A stretch of 64,000 bases of DNA, taken from contig NZ_HE610996.1 of NCBI RefSeq assembly GCF_000285555.1, positions 363,052-427,051 on the forward strand, in the 5' to 3' direction. Of this stretch, positions 10,563 to 23,116 are shown piece by piece (position 1 is the first letter of the stretch; each line of letters begins with the position of its first letter). Below the pieces are notes generated by a model. The model was not told the DNA's origin, did not search any database, and saw only the letters and a program-made list of their open reading frames with translations. Source of the stretch: Kurthia massiliensis (GTDB lineage Bacteria; Bacillota; Bacilli; Bacillales_A; Planococcaceae). The position numbers were made by a program, and so were the translations under genes.

Positions 10563-11438
10563 TTATTCAATATTTTGCACTTGTTCTCTCATTTTTTCAA
10601 GAACTGATTTCATTTGCACCACTGCCACAAATGCATCTGACGATTGGTTTTTAGAGCCGATCGTGTTCGTTTCACGATGAATCTCTTGCAGAAGGAAATC
10701 CAGCTTACGCCCAATTGATATTTCTTCTGCAAGCGTTTCATCCAATTGTTTTAAATGACTATTTAAGCGATCTAGCTCTTCTGCTATATCGATTTTTTCC
10801 GCAAATACCGCAACTTCTGTCAATACGCGTTCGTCGACGATCGCACTTTCTGTCACTTCTTTGATTCGTAATAAAAGCTTATCGCGATATTTCGAAACAG
10901 CTTCACCAGATACTTGGCGAATGATTTCGATTTGCGCAATGAGCTCTCGTTTAAAGCCTCGCATGACTTCTTCCAATACAGCACCTTCACGTTCACGCAT
11001 TAAAATTAGTTGATCTAATGCTTGTGACACGGCTTCTTTCACTGCACGAATAATTTCATCATGTGGCAATTCCTTCGCCTCGACTGTCAGCGCACCGTCT
11101 AATGCGAGCAACTCGGACATATCCCATTCCGTTTTCAACGGAACTTGTGCCGCCAGCGACTGACGCGCCTCCTTGTAGGCATTTACAAGTGGCCAATTAA
11201 TGACCATTGCCTGCTCATGCTGTTGATTTTCATTCACAAAGACAGAGATATCAATCTTACCACGAGAAAGCTTTGATTGAATGAGCTTTTTCGCCGCTAG
11301 TTCAGCTTCCATCCACTCTTTTGGAAATCGACTCGCAATTTCTAAAAAGCGATGATTCACCGAACGTATTTCAACCGTTAGTTGAAAATGCTCCGTCTGT
11401 GTGACACCCCTACCAAATCCAGTCATGCTACGAACCAA
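10563..11438 (-). CDS. yicC: YicC/YloC family endoribonuclease
   Basis: Conserved YicC-family protein. Family members have been shown to act as RNases. The 291 residues match the family. The hallmark N-terminus RSMTGFGRG and the C-terminal DUF1732 region (EISIGRKLDFLLQEIHRETNTIGSK) are both clear. The start codon is TTG, chosen because the family begins two or three residues before SMTGFG; the nearest ribosome site (AAGGA) is about 11 bases away. It is the first gene of the operon leading to prkC and has its own promoter. Confidence 0.92.
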   Translation of the reverse strand: MVRSMTGFGRGVTQTEHFQLTVEIRSVNHRFLEIASRFPKEWMEAELAAKKLIQSKLSRGKIDISVFVNENQQHEQAMVINWPLVNAYKEARQSLAAQVPLKTEWDMSELLALDGALTVEAKELPHDEIIRAVKEAVSQALDQLILMREREGAVLEEVMRGFKRELIAQIEIIRQVSGEAVSKYRDKLLLRIKEVTESAIVDERVLTEVAVFAEKIDIAEELDRLNSHLKQLDETLAEEISIGRKLDFLLQEIHRETNTIGSKNQSSDAFVAVVQMKSVLEKMREQVQNIE

Positions 11439-11476
11439 GGTCAGTCACATCCTTCTTTGCATAATAGTATAAGTAT

Positions 11477-11506
11477 AGCATAGCAAAAGTTATTTTTCTT
11501 TGTCGA
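11477..11506 (-). promoter_or_regulatory. Putative sigma-A promoter for yicC operon
   Basis: Minus-strand TCGACA (11501-11506) and TATGCT (11477-11482) with an 18-base spacer, about 40 bases before the yicC start. It is the only credible pair in the divergent yicC/rqcH gap. Confidence 0.5.
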
Positions 11507-11524
11507 TTTTAAAAATTCATCCAA

Positions 11525-11554
11525 TTGATTAAAAGACACATCTTCTCCTTTAAA
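11525..11554 (+). promoter_or_regulatory. Possible promoter for rqcH
   Basis: Plus-strand TTGATT (11525-11530) and TTTAAA (11549-11554), 18-base spacer, 43 bases before the rqcH ATG. The -10 is a poor match, so this is tentative. Confidence 0.3.
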
Positions 11555-11597
11555 TGTTAAAATAAAAGGACGTTAGAAATGAAAGAGGTTTTCGAAT

Positions 11598-13283
11598 ATG
11601 GCATATGATGGCTTATTTACTGTCGCAATGACAAAAGAACTGCAACCGCTCGTAACAGGGCGTATCGCACGTGTCCACCAACCGAATTCACAAGAAATCG
11701 TTTGTACAATTCGTTCAAATGGACAAAACCAAAAACTACTGTTTTCAATTCACCCATCTTACGCTCGCGTACATATTACAGAGCAAGCAATTGAAAACCC
11801 ACCTGAACCACCGATGTTTTGTACGTTACTACGTAAACACGTCGAAGGTGGCTTTATCGAATCGATCGAACAAATCGGCGCTGACCGTGTCATCGTATTA
11901 ACGATTACGGCAACGAACGAAATTGGCGACCGGACGACGCGTAAACTATACGCTGAAATTATGGGACGCCATAGTAATCTCGTGCTCGTCGATGAAAACG
12001 AAAAAATCATTGATAGCTTAAAACATTTACCACCAAGCATCAACAGCTATCGTACGGTGATGCCTGGTTTCGAATACGTTGCACCGCCAAAGCAAGATAA
12101 AGAAAATCCATTAAACATTTCCATTAATGAATTAGACGGTTTCTTCGGCATACCACGCGATGCGCAAGAAATCGTGCAACACTTTATCGGCTTTAGCCCG
12201 CTACATGCGAAAGAATTTGTCCACCGCGTCGCAACAAATGAGCAACCGATGGCAGATGCTTTCCAACCATTTATCGCTGAATTTAAACAAGGTGGTACGA
12301 CACCAACTTATATTGAAGAAGGCAATAAAGTATTTTTCTCACCAATCGATTTAACACATATCGATGCGAAAAAAATGACGTATCCATCGCTTAGTACATT
12401 GCTAGACCGCGTATTTTTCGCACGTGCTGAACGCGACCGCGTGAAACAACAAGCTGGCGACTTAGAACGTTGGATTCATTCAGAACTAAGCAAATTAAAA
12501 TTAAAACTGAAAAAACTTGATAAAGATTTAAAACGTGCACAAAATTTAGATCAATATCAATTGTACGGCGAACTATTAATGTCGAATTTATACGCATTTG
12601 AAAAAGGTCCGAAAGAAGTAACATTGACGAATTATTACACGAATGAGCCTGTAACGATTCCAATTAGCGAACGTAAAACGCCGATTGAAAATGCACAAAG
12701 CTACTATGCAAAATATAACAAATATAAAAACGCGCTCATTATGGTGCAAGAACAAATCGACAAAACGACTGCTGACATCGAATATTTCGAAATCGTTATG
12801 CAACAAGTCGAACAAGCAGCGCCTGCTGATATCGAAGAAATTCGTGAAGAATTAGCAGAGCAAGGCTATTTAAAAATGAAAAAATCAAAACGTCGTAAAA
12901 AATCGACGAAGCCACAACCTGAACAGTACTTGTCTTCAACAGGCACACGTATTTCAGTCGGTAAAAACAATAAACAAAACGACTACTTAACGTTCAAAAT
13001 TGCACAACGACACGAAATTTGGATGCATACAAAAGATATTCCAGGCTCACACGTCGTTATTCATACCGATACACCAGATGAACCGACAATTCGTGAAGCA
13101 GCGAACTTAGCCGCTTACTTCAGTAAAGCGCGTGAATCCGGTTCGGTTCCTGTCGACTATACGCAAGCGAAACATGTGAAAAAACCGAATGGTTCAAAAC
13201 CAGGTTTTGTCATTTACTTCGAGCAAAAAACGATTTTCATCGACCCAGATGAAGCACAAATTATGAACTTAACGAAACTATAA
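11598..13283 (+). CDS. rqcH: Ribosome quality control protein RqcH (NFACT family, FbpA-like)
   Basis: Binds 50S subunits carrying stalled peptidyl-tRNA and recruits tRNA-Ala to add C-terminal alanine tails that target the peptide for degradation. The 561 residues match family length. The NFACT-N domain (about 1-250) contains the Asp96-Arg97 pair, which by my alignment corresponds to the essential D97/R98 of B. subtilis, and the MGRHSN motif. A helical hairpin/coiled coil follows (about 270-430), then a Lys-rich linker and the NFACT-R domain (about 445-545, DEIWMHTKDIPGSHV-type). It was long annotated as a fibronectin-binding protein, but nothing here indicates secretion. ATG start with AGAGG 9 bases upstream; divergent from yicC. 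Confidence 0.93.
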   Translation: MAYDGLFTVAMTKELQPLVTGRIARVHQPNSQEIVCTIRSNGQNQKLLFSIHPSYARVHITEQAIENPPEPPMFCTLLRKHVEGGFIESIEQIGADRVIVLTITATNEIGDRTTRKLYAEIMGRHSNLVLVDENEKIIDSLKHLPPSINSYRTVMPGFEYVAPPKQDKENPLNISINELDGFFGIPRDAQEIVQHFIGFSPLHAKEFVHRVATNEQPMADAFQPFIAEFKQGGTTPTYIEEGNKVFFSPIDLTHIDAKKMTYPSLSTLLDRVFFARAERDRVKQQAGDLERWIHSELSKLKLKLKKLDKDLKRAQNLDQYQLYGELLMSNLYAFEKGPKEVTLTNYYTNEPVTIPISERKTPIENAQSYYAKYNKYKNALIMVQEQIDKTTADIEYFEIVMQQVEQAAPADIEEIREELAEQGYLKMKKSKRRKKSTKPQPEQYLSSTGTRISVGKNNKQNDYLTFKIAQRHEIWMHTKDIPGSHVVIHTDTPDEPTIREAANLAAYFSKARESGSVPVDYTQAKHVKKPNGSKPGFVIYFEQKTIFIDPDEAQIMNLTKL

Positions 13284-13287
13284 CGCG

Positions 13288-13330
13288 AAAAACACCCACA
13301 ACTTGTTCGCCCAAGTCATGGGTGTTTTTT
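13288..13330 (+). terminator. rqcH terminator
   Basis: AACACCCA and TGGGTGTT enclose a second perfect pair ACTTG/CAAGT, followed by T6. It directly follows the rqcH stop. Confidence 0.88.
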
Positions 13331-13460
13331 CATAGACAAAGAAATGACGCGACATCTCCCTTTCCCTAAAATCGCCACCATCTCCAATTGTCATTTTTCC
13401 CCAAAATCACACGATCAAACATTTAAGAAATACGATTGATTCGTAAAAAACTACCAATAA

Positions 13461-13494
13461 AAAAGGCGTTGCATCATATCGTGCAACGCCTTTT
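13461..13494 (-). terminator. Bidirectional terminator after VOC gene
   Basis: AAAAGGCGTTGCA and TGCAACGCCTTTT form a 13-bp stem with an 8-nt loop. It lies 6 bases beyond the VOC gene stop on the minus strand, with T tracts on both sides. The stretch 13331-13460 between the two terminators holds nothing recognisable. Confidence 0.85.
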
Positions 13495-13500
13495 ATCTAT

Positions 13501-14403
13501 TTAATAAGCAAATACGAGTCGATTGCCACTTGGATCTGTCACGACGATTGCGTGCTCTAAATCTTGGAAAGCGACTTGTTGCTTCACATGAAATTTGAAA
13601 TCATCAAATGCTTCTTTTGATGATAATAAGAAGCGCACCTCTTTTAAACCGCTATGACGGTCGATTGGTCTTGCTGGTTTATCGCCTGACCATGTGTTTC
13701 CAGCTACATGGTGGTGATACCCGCCGGCGCCGACGAAAAAGACGTCATCGTACACTTCTTGTTTTTCAAATCCGAGTACTTCGTTGTAAAACGCTAATGT
13801 GTCTTCAAATTGGTCCACACGTAAATGCACGTGCCCTACCGTCGTACCAGCTGGCAATTTACCGTCCGTATCAAAGTCTGCTAACGGCGCTAACGCTTTG
13901 AAATCTAATGGATTGCTACCACCTGGGTATTGATCCCACTGCTCGCGCGGACGATCCGCATAAATTTCAATGCCGTTCCCTTCAATATCTGATAAGTAAA
14001 ATGCTTCGCTATATCCATGATCGCTCGCACTGTCTAATTTAGCAATCGGAATAATACGCTCAAAATGCGGAAAGCGATTTTCTTGTTCTAACGGACTGTC
14101 TACCGTTTCTTTGTTGCGTAATATGTCAAAAAATTTCGTTGCAAATGCCGCACGATCTGGTAGCAAAAACGCTGTATGAAATAAACCTGTGCTAATCGCT
14201 GGTTGCATTTTTTCTGCTACTTTTTGTAGTTCTAATAATACCGGCTCGCCTTCACCTGCTGAAAACGTCGTATATTGTTGTTTTTTCTCTACAATCGATA
14301 AGCCAACTACCTTTTCATAAAAAGCAGTTTGACGCTCTAAATCGATCACCTTTATGACGACACGCTCAATCGAAAGGTGATCATCTATATTAAATGTTGT
14401 CAT
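13501..14403 (-). CDS. VOC-family ring-cleavage dioxygenase-like protein (CatE/YfiE type)
   Basis: Two tandem vicinal-oxygen-chelate modules in 300 residues. The first spans about 8-125 and carries FYEKVVGL and GLFHTAFLL. The second spans about 165-298 and begins GTTVGHVHLRV. Putative metal ligands are the His of VGHVHLRV, the His cluster GYHHHVAGNTW, and a late acidic residue. The organisation resembles Bacillus CatE, a catechol 2,3-dioxygenase, but substrate cannot be inferred. A single-gene unit bracketed by terminators, between rqcH and the pyr operon; B. subtilis has no counterpart at this locus. ATG with GAGGG upstream. Confidence 0.8.
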   Translation of the reverse strand: MTTFNIDDHLSIERVVIKVIDLERQTAFYEKVVGLSIVEKKQQYTTFSAGEGEPVLLELQKVAEKMQPAISTGLFHTAFLLPDRAAFATKFFDILRNKETVDSPLEQENRFPHFERIIPIAKLDSASDHGYSEAFYLSDIEGNGIEIYADRPREQWDQYPGGSNPLDFKALAPLADFDTDGKLPAGTTVGHVHLRVDQFEDTLAFYNEVLGFEKQEVYDDVFFVGAGGYHHHVAGNTWSGDKPARPIDRHSGLKEVRFLLSSKEAFDDFKFHVKQQVAFQDLEHAIVVTDPSGNRLVFAY

Positions 14404-14473
14404 CCTAATCCCTCACTCAAATTCCTAGTTAACAACTAAGTTTTATCATATTTTAGCAACTTCTGCAAGTTTT

Positions 14474-14512
14474 CGTCAAAAAAAGGGATGTACGATTGTA
14501 CCGCACATCCCT
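14474..14512 (-). terminator. Terminator of the pyr operon
   Basis: Minus strand AAGGGATGT pairs with ACATCCCTT around a loop containing a GTAC-GTAC pair, then T7. It sits about 15 bases after the pyrE stop. Confidence 0.88.
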
Positions 14513-14525
14513 TGTTGAACAATGC

Positions 14526-15158
14526 TTATTTTAAGTTACCTGCTTTTAAATCTTCATACCAAGTTAATAAGCCTGGGATATCTGACTCTTCAATCGCACC
14601 TGTTTCTTTCGCCGCTTCAATTAATGCCTCGAAATTTGACAGGCTGTAGTAAGGTACACCCGCTTTTTCAAAGTTTTCGATTGCTTTCGGTAAAAGATAT
14701 GAGTAGACAGATACGACGCCTAAAACGTCTGCTCCTTCACGTTTTAACGCTTCAACCGCGTTAATTGATGAACCGCCTGTTGACACGATATCTTCGATGA
14801 CAACTGTTTTTGCGCCTTCTGCAAATTTACCTTCTGTTTGTTTACCGCGACCGTGATCTTTCGGTTTTGAACGAACGTATACCATCGCAAGGTCTAAAAT
14901 GTCTGCTACCCATGCTGCATGTGGAATACCTGCTGTTGCTGTACCCGCTACAAGCTCTGTACCTGGGAATTTCTCGTTAATTAAATCAGCTAAACCTTGT
15001 GCAATGATTTTACGTACTTTCGGAAATGAAATCGTTAAGCGTGTATCGCAATAAATTGGTGATTTAATGCCTGAAGCCCATGTGAATAAATCGTTCGGGC
15101 TTAGTTCTACAGCTCCTACTTCTAACATACCTTTTGCTACTTCGTGTTGAATTGCCAT
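14526..15158 (-). CDS. pyrE: Orotate phosphoribosyltransferase
   Basis: Transfers ribose-5-phosphate from PRPP to orotate, giving OMP. 210 residues. The PRPP-binding motif VVIEDIVSTGGSS is clear, and the mobile catalytic loop is the KPKDHGRGKQTEG stretch. The frame is open a few codons upstream, but GGGAGG sits 7 bases before the ATG at 15158, which starts MAIQHEVAKGM as in relatives. It is the last gene of the operon, 2 bases after pyrF. Confidence 0.96.
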   Translation of the reverse strand: MAIQHEVAKGMLEVGAVELSPNDLFTWASGIKSPIYCDTRLTISFPKVRKIIAQGLADLINEKFPGTELVAGTATAGIPHAAWVADILDLAMVYVRSKPKDHGRGKQTEGKFAEGAKTVVIEDIVSTGGSSINAVEALKREGADVLGVVSVYSYLLPKAIENFEKAGVPYYSLSNFEALIEAAKETGAIEESDIPGLLTWYEDLKAGNLK

Positions 15159-15160
15159 CA

Positions 15161-15865
15161 TTAATCCTCCCATAATTGTGTAACTGTTTGATAAGCGTTG
15201 CGTGCATCGTCTGCTTGTGTAATCGCGCGACCGACAACAATTTGCGTTGAGCCTTCTTGACGTGCGACTTGTGGTGTTGCGACACGTTTTTGGTCGTGCG
15301 TTTCACCACCTGCTAAACGAATGCCTGGTGTTACTTTTAAAAATGCTTTGCCACATGCTTCTTCAATCATCTTCGCTTCGTGTACCGAACAAACGACACC
15401 ATCTAAGCCAGCTTGTTTTGCAAGACGTGCAAAATGCGTTACTGAATCTTGGATTGCACCAGGGATTTGTTGCTCGTCGTTCATTTGGGCTTGCGATGTA
15501 GATGTAAGCTGTGTGACAGCAATTAATGCTGGACGTTCTTTACCTGCTGGTGTACCTTCTTTTAAGCCTTCTAGCGCGGCTTCCATCATCCGAAGACCAC
15601 CTGCTGCGTGTACGTTGACCAAATCGATATCAAGCTTCGCTAAGCCTTTCATTGCAGATTTCACGGTATTTGGAATATCGTGCAGTTTTAAGTCTAAGAA
15701 AATGTCATGACCCATCGCTTTAATGTCACGAATAATTGACGGTCCATTTTGAAGATACAGCTCCATGCCGACCTTCACAAATAATGACTCATCAAATTGT
15801 GACAAGAAAGCTGTCACATCTTCAGGTGTTGGAAAATCTAATGCAATAATTGGCTTTGTGTTCAT
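15161..15865 (-). CDS. pyrF: Orotidine 5'-phosphate decarboxylase
   Basis: Last step to UMP. 234 residues. TIM-barrel markers: IALDFP near the N-terminus (substrate Asp), [13 protein letters not shown] with the catalytic Asp-Lys-x-x-Asp signature, and VTPGIRL. The open frame runs 31 codons further up into pyrD, but the ATG at 15865 gives the family N-terminus. Its nearest ribosome site, AAGGAG, is 12 bases away, so expression may rely on coupling to pyrD, whose stop is 2 bases from the start. Confidence 0.96.
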   Translation of the reverse strand: MNTKPIIALDFPTPEDVTAFLSQFDESLFVKVGMELYLQNGPSIIRDIKAMGHDIFLDLKLHDIPNTVKSAMKGLAKLDIDLVNVHAAGGLRMMEAALEGLKEGTPAGKERPALIAVTQLTSTSQAQMNDEQQIPGAIQDSVTHFARLAKQAGLDGVVCSVHEAKMIEEACGKAFLKVTPGIRLAGGETHDQKRVATPQVARQEGSTQIVVGRAITQADDARNAYQTVTQLWED

Positions 15866-15867
15866 CG

Positions 15868-17542
<1,675 letters not shown>

Positions 17543-17543
<1 letters not shown>

Positions 17544-20500
17544 TACATGTGCACCTCTACTTGTGGTTTTGGCATTGGCATTGCTGTAAATGTCATTGAC
17601 TCGATAACTTTTAAAATCGCATCTGCAGTGTCTAATGATGTTAAGCAAGCAACACCGTTTTCAACTGCTTCACGGCGGATACGGAAACCGTCACGTGCTG
17701 GTTGTTGACCTTTTGTTAACGTATTGATGATCAGTTGTGCTTCACCTTTTTGGATAATGTCTAATAACGTTGGACCGTTTGAGCCGATTTTATCAACGAC
17801 TGTTGATTGAATACCTGCTGCTTCTAACGCTTTCGCTGTACCTGGTGTAGCAAAGATTGAGTAGCCGATTTCAACAAAGCGTTTTGCAAGTGCAGTCGCT
17901 TCTGCTTTATCTTTATCTGCTACTGTCATTAATACTGAACCATGGTCTTCAATTTTCGTACCTGCTGCAACGAAACCTTTGTAAAGTGCTTTTTCAAGCG
18001 TTTCATCTTTACCCATAACTTCACCAGTTGATTTCATTTCAGGTCCGAGCGTTGTATCAACACGACGTAATTTCGCGAAGCTGAATACTGGTACTTTGAC
18101 GTAAACACCATCTTGTACTGGTGCTAAGCCTGTTGGATAGCCTTGTTCAACGATTGACGTACCAAGAATCGCTTTTGTTGCTACGTTCGCCATTGGGATG
18201 TTCGTAATTTTACTTAAGAACGGTACTGTACGTGATGCACGTGGGTTTACTTCGATCACATATACTTCATCTTGAGAGATGACGTATTGGATGTTCATTA
18301 ACCCTTTAATGCCTAAGCCTAGTGCTAAACGTGTTGTGTAATCAACTAATGTGTCGATATGTTTTTGTGATAAGTTTTGTGGTGGATATACCGCAATTGA
18401 GTCACCTGAGTGAACACCTGCACGTTCGATATGTTCCATAATCCCTGGGATACATACGTTTGTGCCATCGCAAATCGCATCAACTTCGATTTCTTTACCT
18501 GTTAAGTAACGGTCGATTAATACTGGGTGTTCTGGAGATGCTTCTACTGCCGTTTCCATGTAGTGTTTAATTTCATCTGTACTGTAGACGATTTGCATCG
18601 CGCGTCCGCCAAGTACGTATGATGGACGTACAAGCACTGGGTAACCGATCGATTCAGCAATTTTCACTGCATCTTCTGTGTTTGTTGCTGTTTTACCTAG
18701 TGGTTGTGGAATGCCTAGTTCATGTAATGCTTCTTCGAAACGGTCACGAGATTCTGCACGGTCGATTGAGTCTAATGATGTACCTAAAATTTTCACGCCG
18801 CGTGCTTCTAATTTATCCGCTAAGTTAATCGCTGTTTGACCACCGAATTGAACGACAACGCCTTTCGGTTGTTCAAGGTCGATAATGTGCATCACATCTT
18901 CGATTGTTAGTGGTTCGAAGTATAATTTATCTGAGATTGAGAAGTCAGTTGATACTGTTTCTGGGTTTGAGTTGACAATGATTGCTTCGTAACCAGCTTC
19001 TTGGATTGCCCATACTGAGTGTACGGTTGCGTAGTCAAACTCAACACCTTGACCGATACGGATCGGACCAGAACCTAGTACGATGACTGATTCGCGATCT
19101 GTTTTAATTGATTCGTTTTCTTCTTCGTATGTGCCGTAGAAGTATGGTGTTTCTGATTCGAATTCAGCTGCACACGTATCAACCATTTTGTACACTGGAA
19201 TGATGCCGTGTTCTTTACGGAAGTCGTATACTTCATCTGCTTTCATACCCCAAAGTTTTGCGATTGTTTCATCGGCGAAACCGATTTTCTTCGCATAACG
19301 TAATGTTTCAACGTCTTTTACGTTGTCGCGTAAAACTTGTTCTTGATCGATGATGTTTTTGAATTTATTTAAGAAGAATAAGTCGATTTTTGACCATTCG
19401 TGAATTTCTTCGATTGTCACACCACGACGTAGTGCTTCACCTAAGAAGAATAAACGTTCATCACCCGCTTTTGTCACACGTTTTTTAATCCATTCATCTG
19501 AAAGGTCTTCTGCATGTTTCATTTCGATATGTTTATGACCTGTTTCAAGTGAACGAACAGCTTTTAACATCGCTTCTTCGAAGTTACGGCCGATTGCCAT
19601 GACTTCACCAGTTGCTTTCATTTGTGTACCAAGGTTACGTTTTGCACCTTCGAATTTATCGAATGGCCAACGTGGAATTTTCGCAACGATGTAGTCAAGT
19701 GCTGGCTCGAAGCAAGCGTATGTTTTACCTGTTACTGGGTTGATCATTTCATCAAGTGTTAAACCGACTGCGATTTTCGCTGCAAGCTTCGCAATTGGAT
19801 AACCAGTTGCTTTAGAAGCAAGTGCTGATGAACGAGATACACGTGGGTTTACTTCGATGATGTAGTAGTTAAAGCTATTTGGATCAAGTGCAAGTTGTAC
19901 GTTACAACCGCCTTCGATACCTAGTGCACGAATGATTTTTAATGATACGTTACGTAGCATATGGTATTCGCGGTCAGATAATGTTTGAGAAGGGGCAACA
20001 ACGATTGAGTCACCTGTGTGAATGCCGACTGGGTCAACGTTTTCCATGTTACATACAACGATAGCGTTATCTTTAGAGTCACGCATTACTTCGTATTCAA
20101 TCTCTTTGTAACCAGCGATCGATTTTTCGATTAAACATTGTGTTACAGGAGAGTATTTTAAACCTGATGCAACGATTTCGTGTAAGTCTTGTTCATTTTC
20201 ACAAATACCGCCGCCTGTACCACCTAGTGTGAATGCAGGGCGTACAATGATTGGATAACCAATTTTCGCAACGAATGCTTCTGCTTCTTCTACTGTGTGA
20301 ACGATTTCTGATTCTGGTGTTGGTACGTCTAATTCGTACATTAAATTACGGAAAAGATCGCGGTCTTCCGCTTGGTTAATCGCATCTAATTTTGTCCCTA
20401 AAATTTCAACGTTTAACTCATCTAAAATACCTGAGTTGTGTAACTCGATTGCCATATTCAGACCAGTTTGACCACCAAGTGTTGGTAAAATCGCATCTGG

Positions 20501-20746
20501 ACGTTCTTTGCGGATAATACGTGATACGAACTCAAGGCTAATTGGCTCGATATATACTTTGTCAGCAATTTGTGTATCTGTCATAATTGTCGCCGGGTTT
20601 GAGTTAATTAAGATTACGCGGTAGCCTTCCTCTTTTAATGAAAGGCAGGCTTGTGTACCTGCGTAGTCGAATTCTGCGGCTTGACCGATGACGATCGGAC
20701 CAGAACCGATTACTAAAATGGATTTGATATCTTGACGTTTAGGCAT
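17543..20746 (-). CDS. carB: Carbamoyl-phosphate synthase large subunit (pyrimidine type)
   Basis: Makes carbamoyl phosphate from ammonia delivered by CarA, bicarbonate and two ATP. 1067 residues. Two homologous ATP-grasp halves are evident, with the paired [17 protein letters not shown] (near residue 13) and [16 protein letters not shown] (about 555). The C-terminal MGS-like allosteric domain (about 930-1060) would bind effectors. It belongs to the pyr operon, so it is the pyrimidine-linked copy rather than an arginine-linked one. Its ATG lies 8 bases inside the 3' end of carA. Confidence 0.97.
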
Positions 20747-21839
20747 GTTGTTGTTGCTCCTCTCTAGTATTGTTCATTAACTCAATAAATTCATCGAATA
20801 AGTGGTTTGGATCTTCTGGACCTGGAGATGCTTCTGGGTGATATTGAACTGTGAATGCGTTCGCTGTTTTGTGGCGTAGGCCTTCACATGTACCATCGTT
20901 TAGTGCGACGTGTGTCACTTCTAAATCTGTATCTTCTAATGAGTCCATATCAACGGCATAACCGTGGTTTTGAGATGTTAATTCTGTACGTCCTGTGCGT
21001 AAGTCTTTTACTGGGTGGTTCGCACCGCGGTGACCGAATTTTAATTTAAATGTTTTCGCACCACTTGCAAGTGCAAACAGTTGGTGTCCTAAGCAAATAC
21101 CGAATAATGGCACTTTTCCGATTAAACCTTTGACAGTTTCAATCGCTTCTGGTACATCGAGTGGATCCCCAGGTCCGTTTGATAACATAATACCGTCTGG
21201 GTGATATGCTAATACTTCTTCTGCAGTTGTGTTGTACGGTACAACGACAACGTCACAGTCACGTTTGTTTAATTCGCGCAAGATACCGTGTTTCATCCCA
21301 AAGTCCATTAACACGACGCGGTTACCGCGACCTGGAGATGGGTATGCGCTTTTTGTTGATACTTGTTCTACTTGGTTTGTTGGGAATGTTGTGCCTTGTA
21401 AGCGCGCGACAACTTCATCAACATTTACGTCTTCGTTTGTTGCTGTTAAGTAACCTTTTACAGAACCTTCGTTACGGATTAAGCGTGTTAGCTTACGTGT
21501 ATCGATGCCTTCAATACCTGGAATATCCTTCATTTTGAAGTATGCATCTACTGTGCCTTCATTACGGAAGTTTGATGGTGTTTTTGCTAGTTCATGTACG
21601 ACGAAACCTTTAATCGCTGGTGAAATCGTTTCGAAATCATCGCGGTTCATCCCGTAGTTACCGATTAGTGGATATGTCATCGTTACGATTTGTCCACAGA
21701 ATGAAGGATCTGATAATGTTTCTTGGTAACCTGTCATCCCTGTTGTGAATACGACTTCACCGTCAGAGCCTTTTTCGCTACCGAATGCTTGTCCTTCAAA
21801 TACTACCCCTGTTTCTAAAATGAGTTTTCTTGTTGTCAT
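20739..21839 (-). CDS. carA: Carbamoyl-phosphate synthase small subunit (glutaminase)
   Basis: Class I glutamine amidotransferase subunit that feeds ammonia to CarB. 366 residues. N-terminal CPSase small domain, then the glutaminase domain with nucleophile elbow FGICLGHQL (catalytic Cys) and the His-Glu pair in [10 protein letters not shown]. The ATG at 21839 forms TAATG with the pyrC stop and has GGGAGG upstream. The five extra codons of the open frame are not used. Confidence 0.97.
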   Translation of the reverse strand: MTTRKLILETGVVFEGQAFGSEKGSDGEVVFTTGMTGYQETLSDPSFCGQIVTMTYPLIGNYGMNRDDFETISPAIKGFVVHELAKTPSNFRNEGTVDAYFKMKDIPGIEGIDTRKLTRLIRNEGSVKGYLTATNEDVNVDEVVARLQGTTFPTNQVEQVSTKSAYPSPGRGNRVVLMDFGMKHGILRELNKRDCDVVVVPYNTTAEEVLAYHPDGIMLSNGPGDPLDVPEAIETVKGLIGKVPLFGICLGHQLFALASGAKTFKLKFGHRGANHPVKDLRTGRTELTSQNHGYAVDMDSLEDTDLEVTHVALNDGTCEGLRHKTANAFTVQYHPEASPGPEDPNHLFDEFIELMNNTREEQQQHA

Positions 21840-23116
21840 TATGCTTCCTCCCATACAATCTCGCCGTTATAAATCGTTTTTTGTGGCCAGCCGTAAGCTT
21901 TCCAACCATTAAACGGTGTATTTTTACCCTTTGATTCAAAGTTTTCTACATCAACTGCTTGTTCGCTTTCTAAGTCGATGAGTACGATGTCTGCTGATTC
22001 ACCGACATTTAACGTACCGTATGGCAGTTTGAATAATTGTGCCGGTTTAACTGTCATCCAATCGATTAATTGACGCAACGTCCATTTACCAGTTTTTACG
22101 AATTGTGTATACAGTAGTGGGAACGCTGTTTCAAAACCGACGATGCCGAATGGCGCGCCGACCATACCACAACATTTTTCTTCATGTGTATGTGGTGCAT
22201 GGTCCGTTGCGATGCAGTCGATTGTGCCATCTAATAAACCTTCATGTAATGCTTCCCAGTCCTCTTTTGCGCGAAGTGGTGGGTTCATTTTCCAGTTTGC
22301 ATCATCTGACGGAATGTCCATTTCTTCTAAAATTAAATGGTGTGGACAAACTTCCGCCGTCACGTTGATACCTGCTTTTTTCGCATCGCGTACGGCGCGA
22401 ACAGATTCCTTCGTCGATACGTGGCATACGTGGTAATGTGCTCCCGCTGCTTCTGCAAGGAGCACGTCGCGTGCGATTTGTACCGATTCACAAATTGATG
22501 GAATCCCTGGTAAACCAAGTTGTACGTTACGCGTACCTTCGTGCATGACACCGTCGTAAATAAGTGAATTATCTTCGCAGTGTGCGACAACAGTTACCCC
22601 TAACTCTGCCGCATCTTTCATTTGCTCATACATCGTAGAAGCGAGTTGTACGCCAACACCGTCATCTGAGAAAGCGACAGCGCCATTTTCTTTTAATGCT
22701 TTCATATTTGTACGTTTGTCGCCTGATTGTGCGACTGTTAGTGAGCCATACGGTAGGACGCGGACTTTTGCGCTCTTTTCAATTAAGCTGTTGATTAATT
22801 GTAAGTTTTCGACTGAGTCTGGTACAGGCTTCGTATTTGGCATTGCGCAAATTGTTGTGAAGCCACCTTTTGCGGCTGAAGCTGTACCTGTTTCAATTGT
22901 TTCTTTATGTTCAAACCCTGGTTCGCGAAGATGAACGTGGACGTCGACAAAACCTGGTGATGCGATGCAGCCTTTACCGTCGATTGTTTCGTCGGCTGAG
23001 CTGTTTACTTTTGATGCAACTTCAGCGATTTTACCGTCATTGTCGATTAAAATTTCCCCTGCTGATAAGTTACCTGCTTCATCTACTAGTTGGATATTCG
23101 TAATTAATTTTGTCAT
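21839..23116 (-). CDS. pyrC: Dihydroorotase
   Basis: Zinc amidohydrolase closing carbamoyl aspartate to dihydroorotate. 425 residues, the class I long form common in Firmicutes. Metal motif [10 protein letters not shown], then [15 protein letters not shown] and the Asp in [10 protein letters not shown]. The ATG overlaps the pyrB stop as TAATG, with GGGGAG upstream. In this operon every junction from pyrB to pyrK overlaps. Confidence 0.97.
   Translation of the reverse strand: MTKLITNIQLVDEAGNLSAGEILIDNDGKIAEVASKVNSSADETIDGKGCIASPGFVDVHVHLREPGFEHKETIETGTASAAKGGFTTICAMPNTKPVPDSVENLQLINSLIEKSAKVRVLPYGSLTVAQSGDKRTNMKALKENGAVAFSDDGVGVQLASTMYEQMKDAAELGVTVVAHCEDNSLIYDGVMHEGTRNVQLGLPGIPSICESVQIARDVLLAEAAGAHYHVCHVSTKESVRAVRDAKKAGINVTAEVCPHHLILEEMDIPSDDANWKMNPPLRAKEDWEALHEGLLDGTIDCIATDHAPHTHEEKCCGMVGAPFGIVGFETAFPLLYTQFVKTGKWTLRQLIDWMTVKPAQLFKLPYGTLNVGESADIVLIDLESEQAVDVENFESKGKNTPFNGWKAYGWPQKTIYNGEIVWEEA

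Noticed and set aside
11598-13283. Fibronectin-binding surface protein
   Set aside because: No signal peptide or wall anchor; NFACT domains and the Asp-Arg pair point to RqcH.
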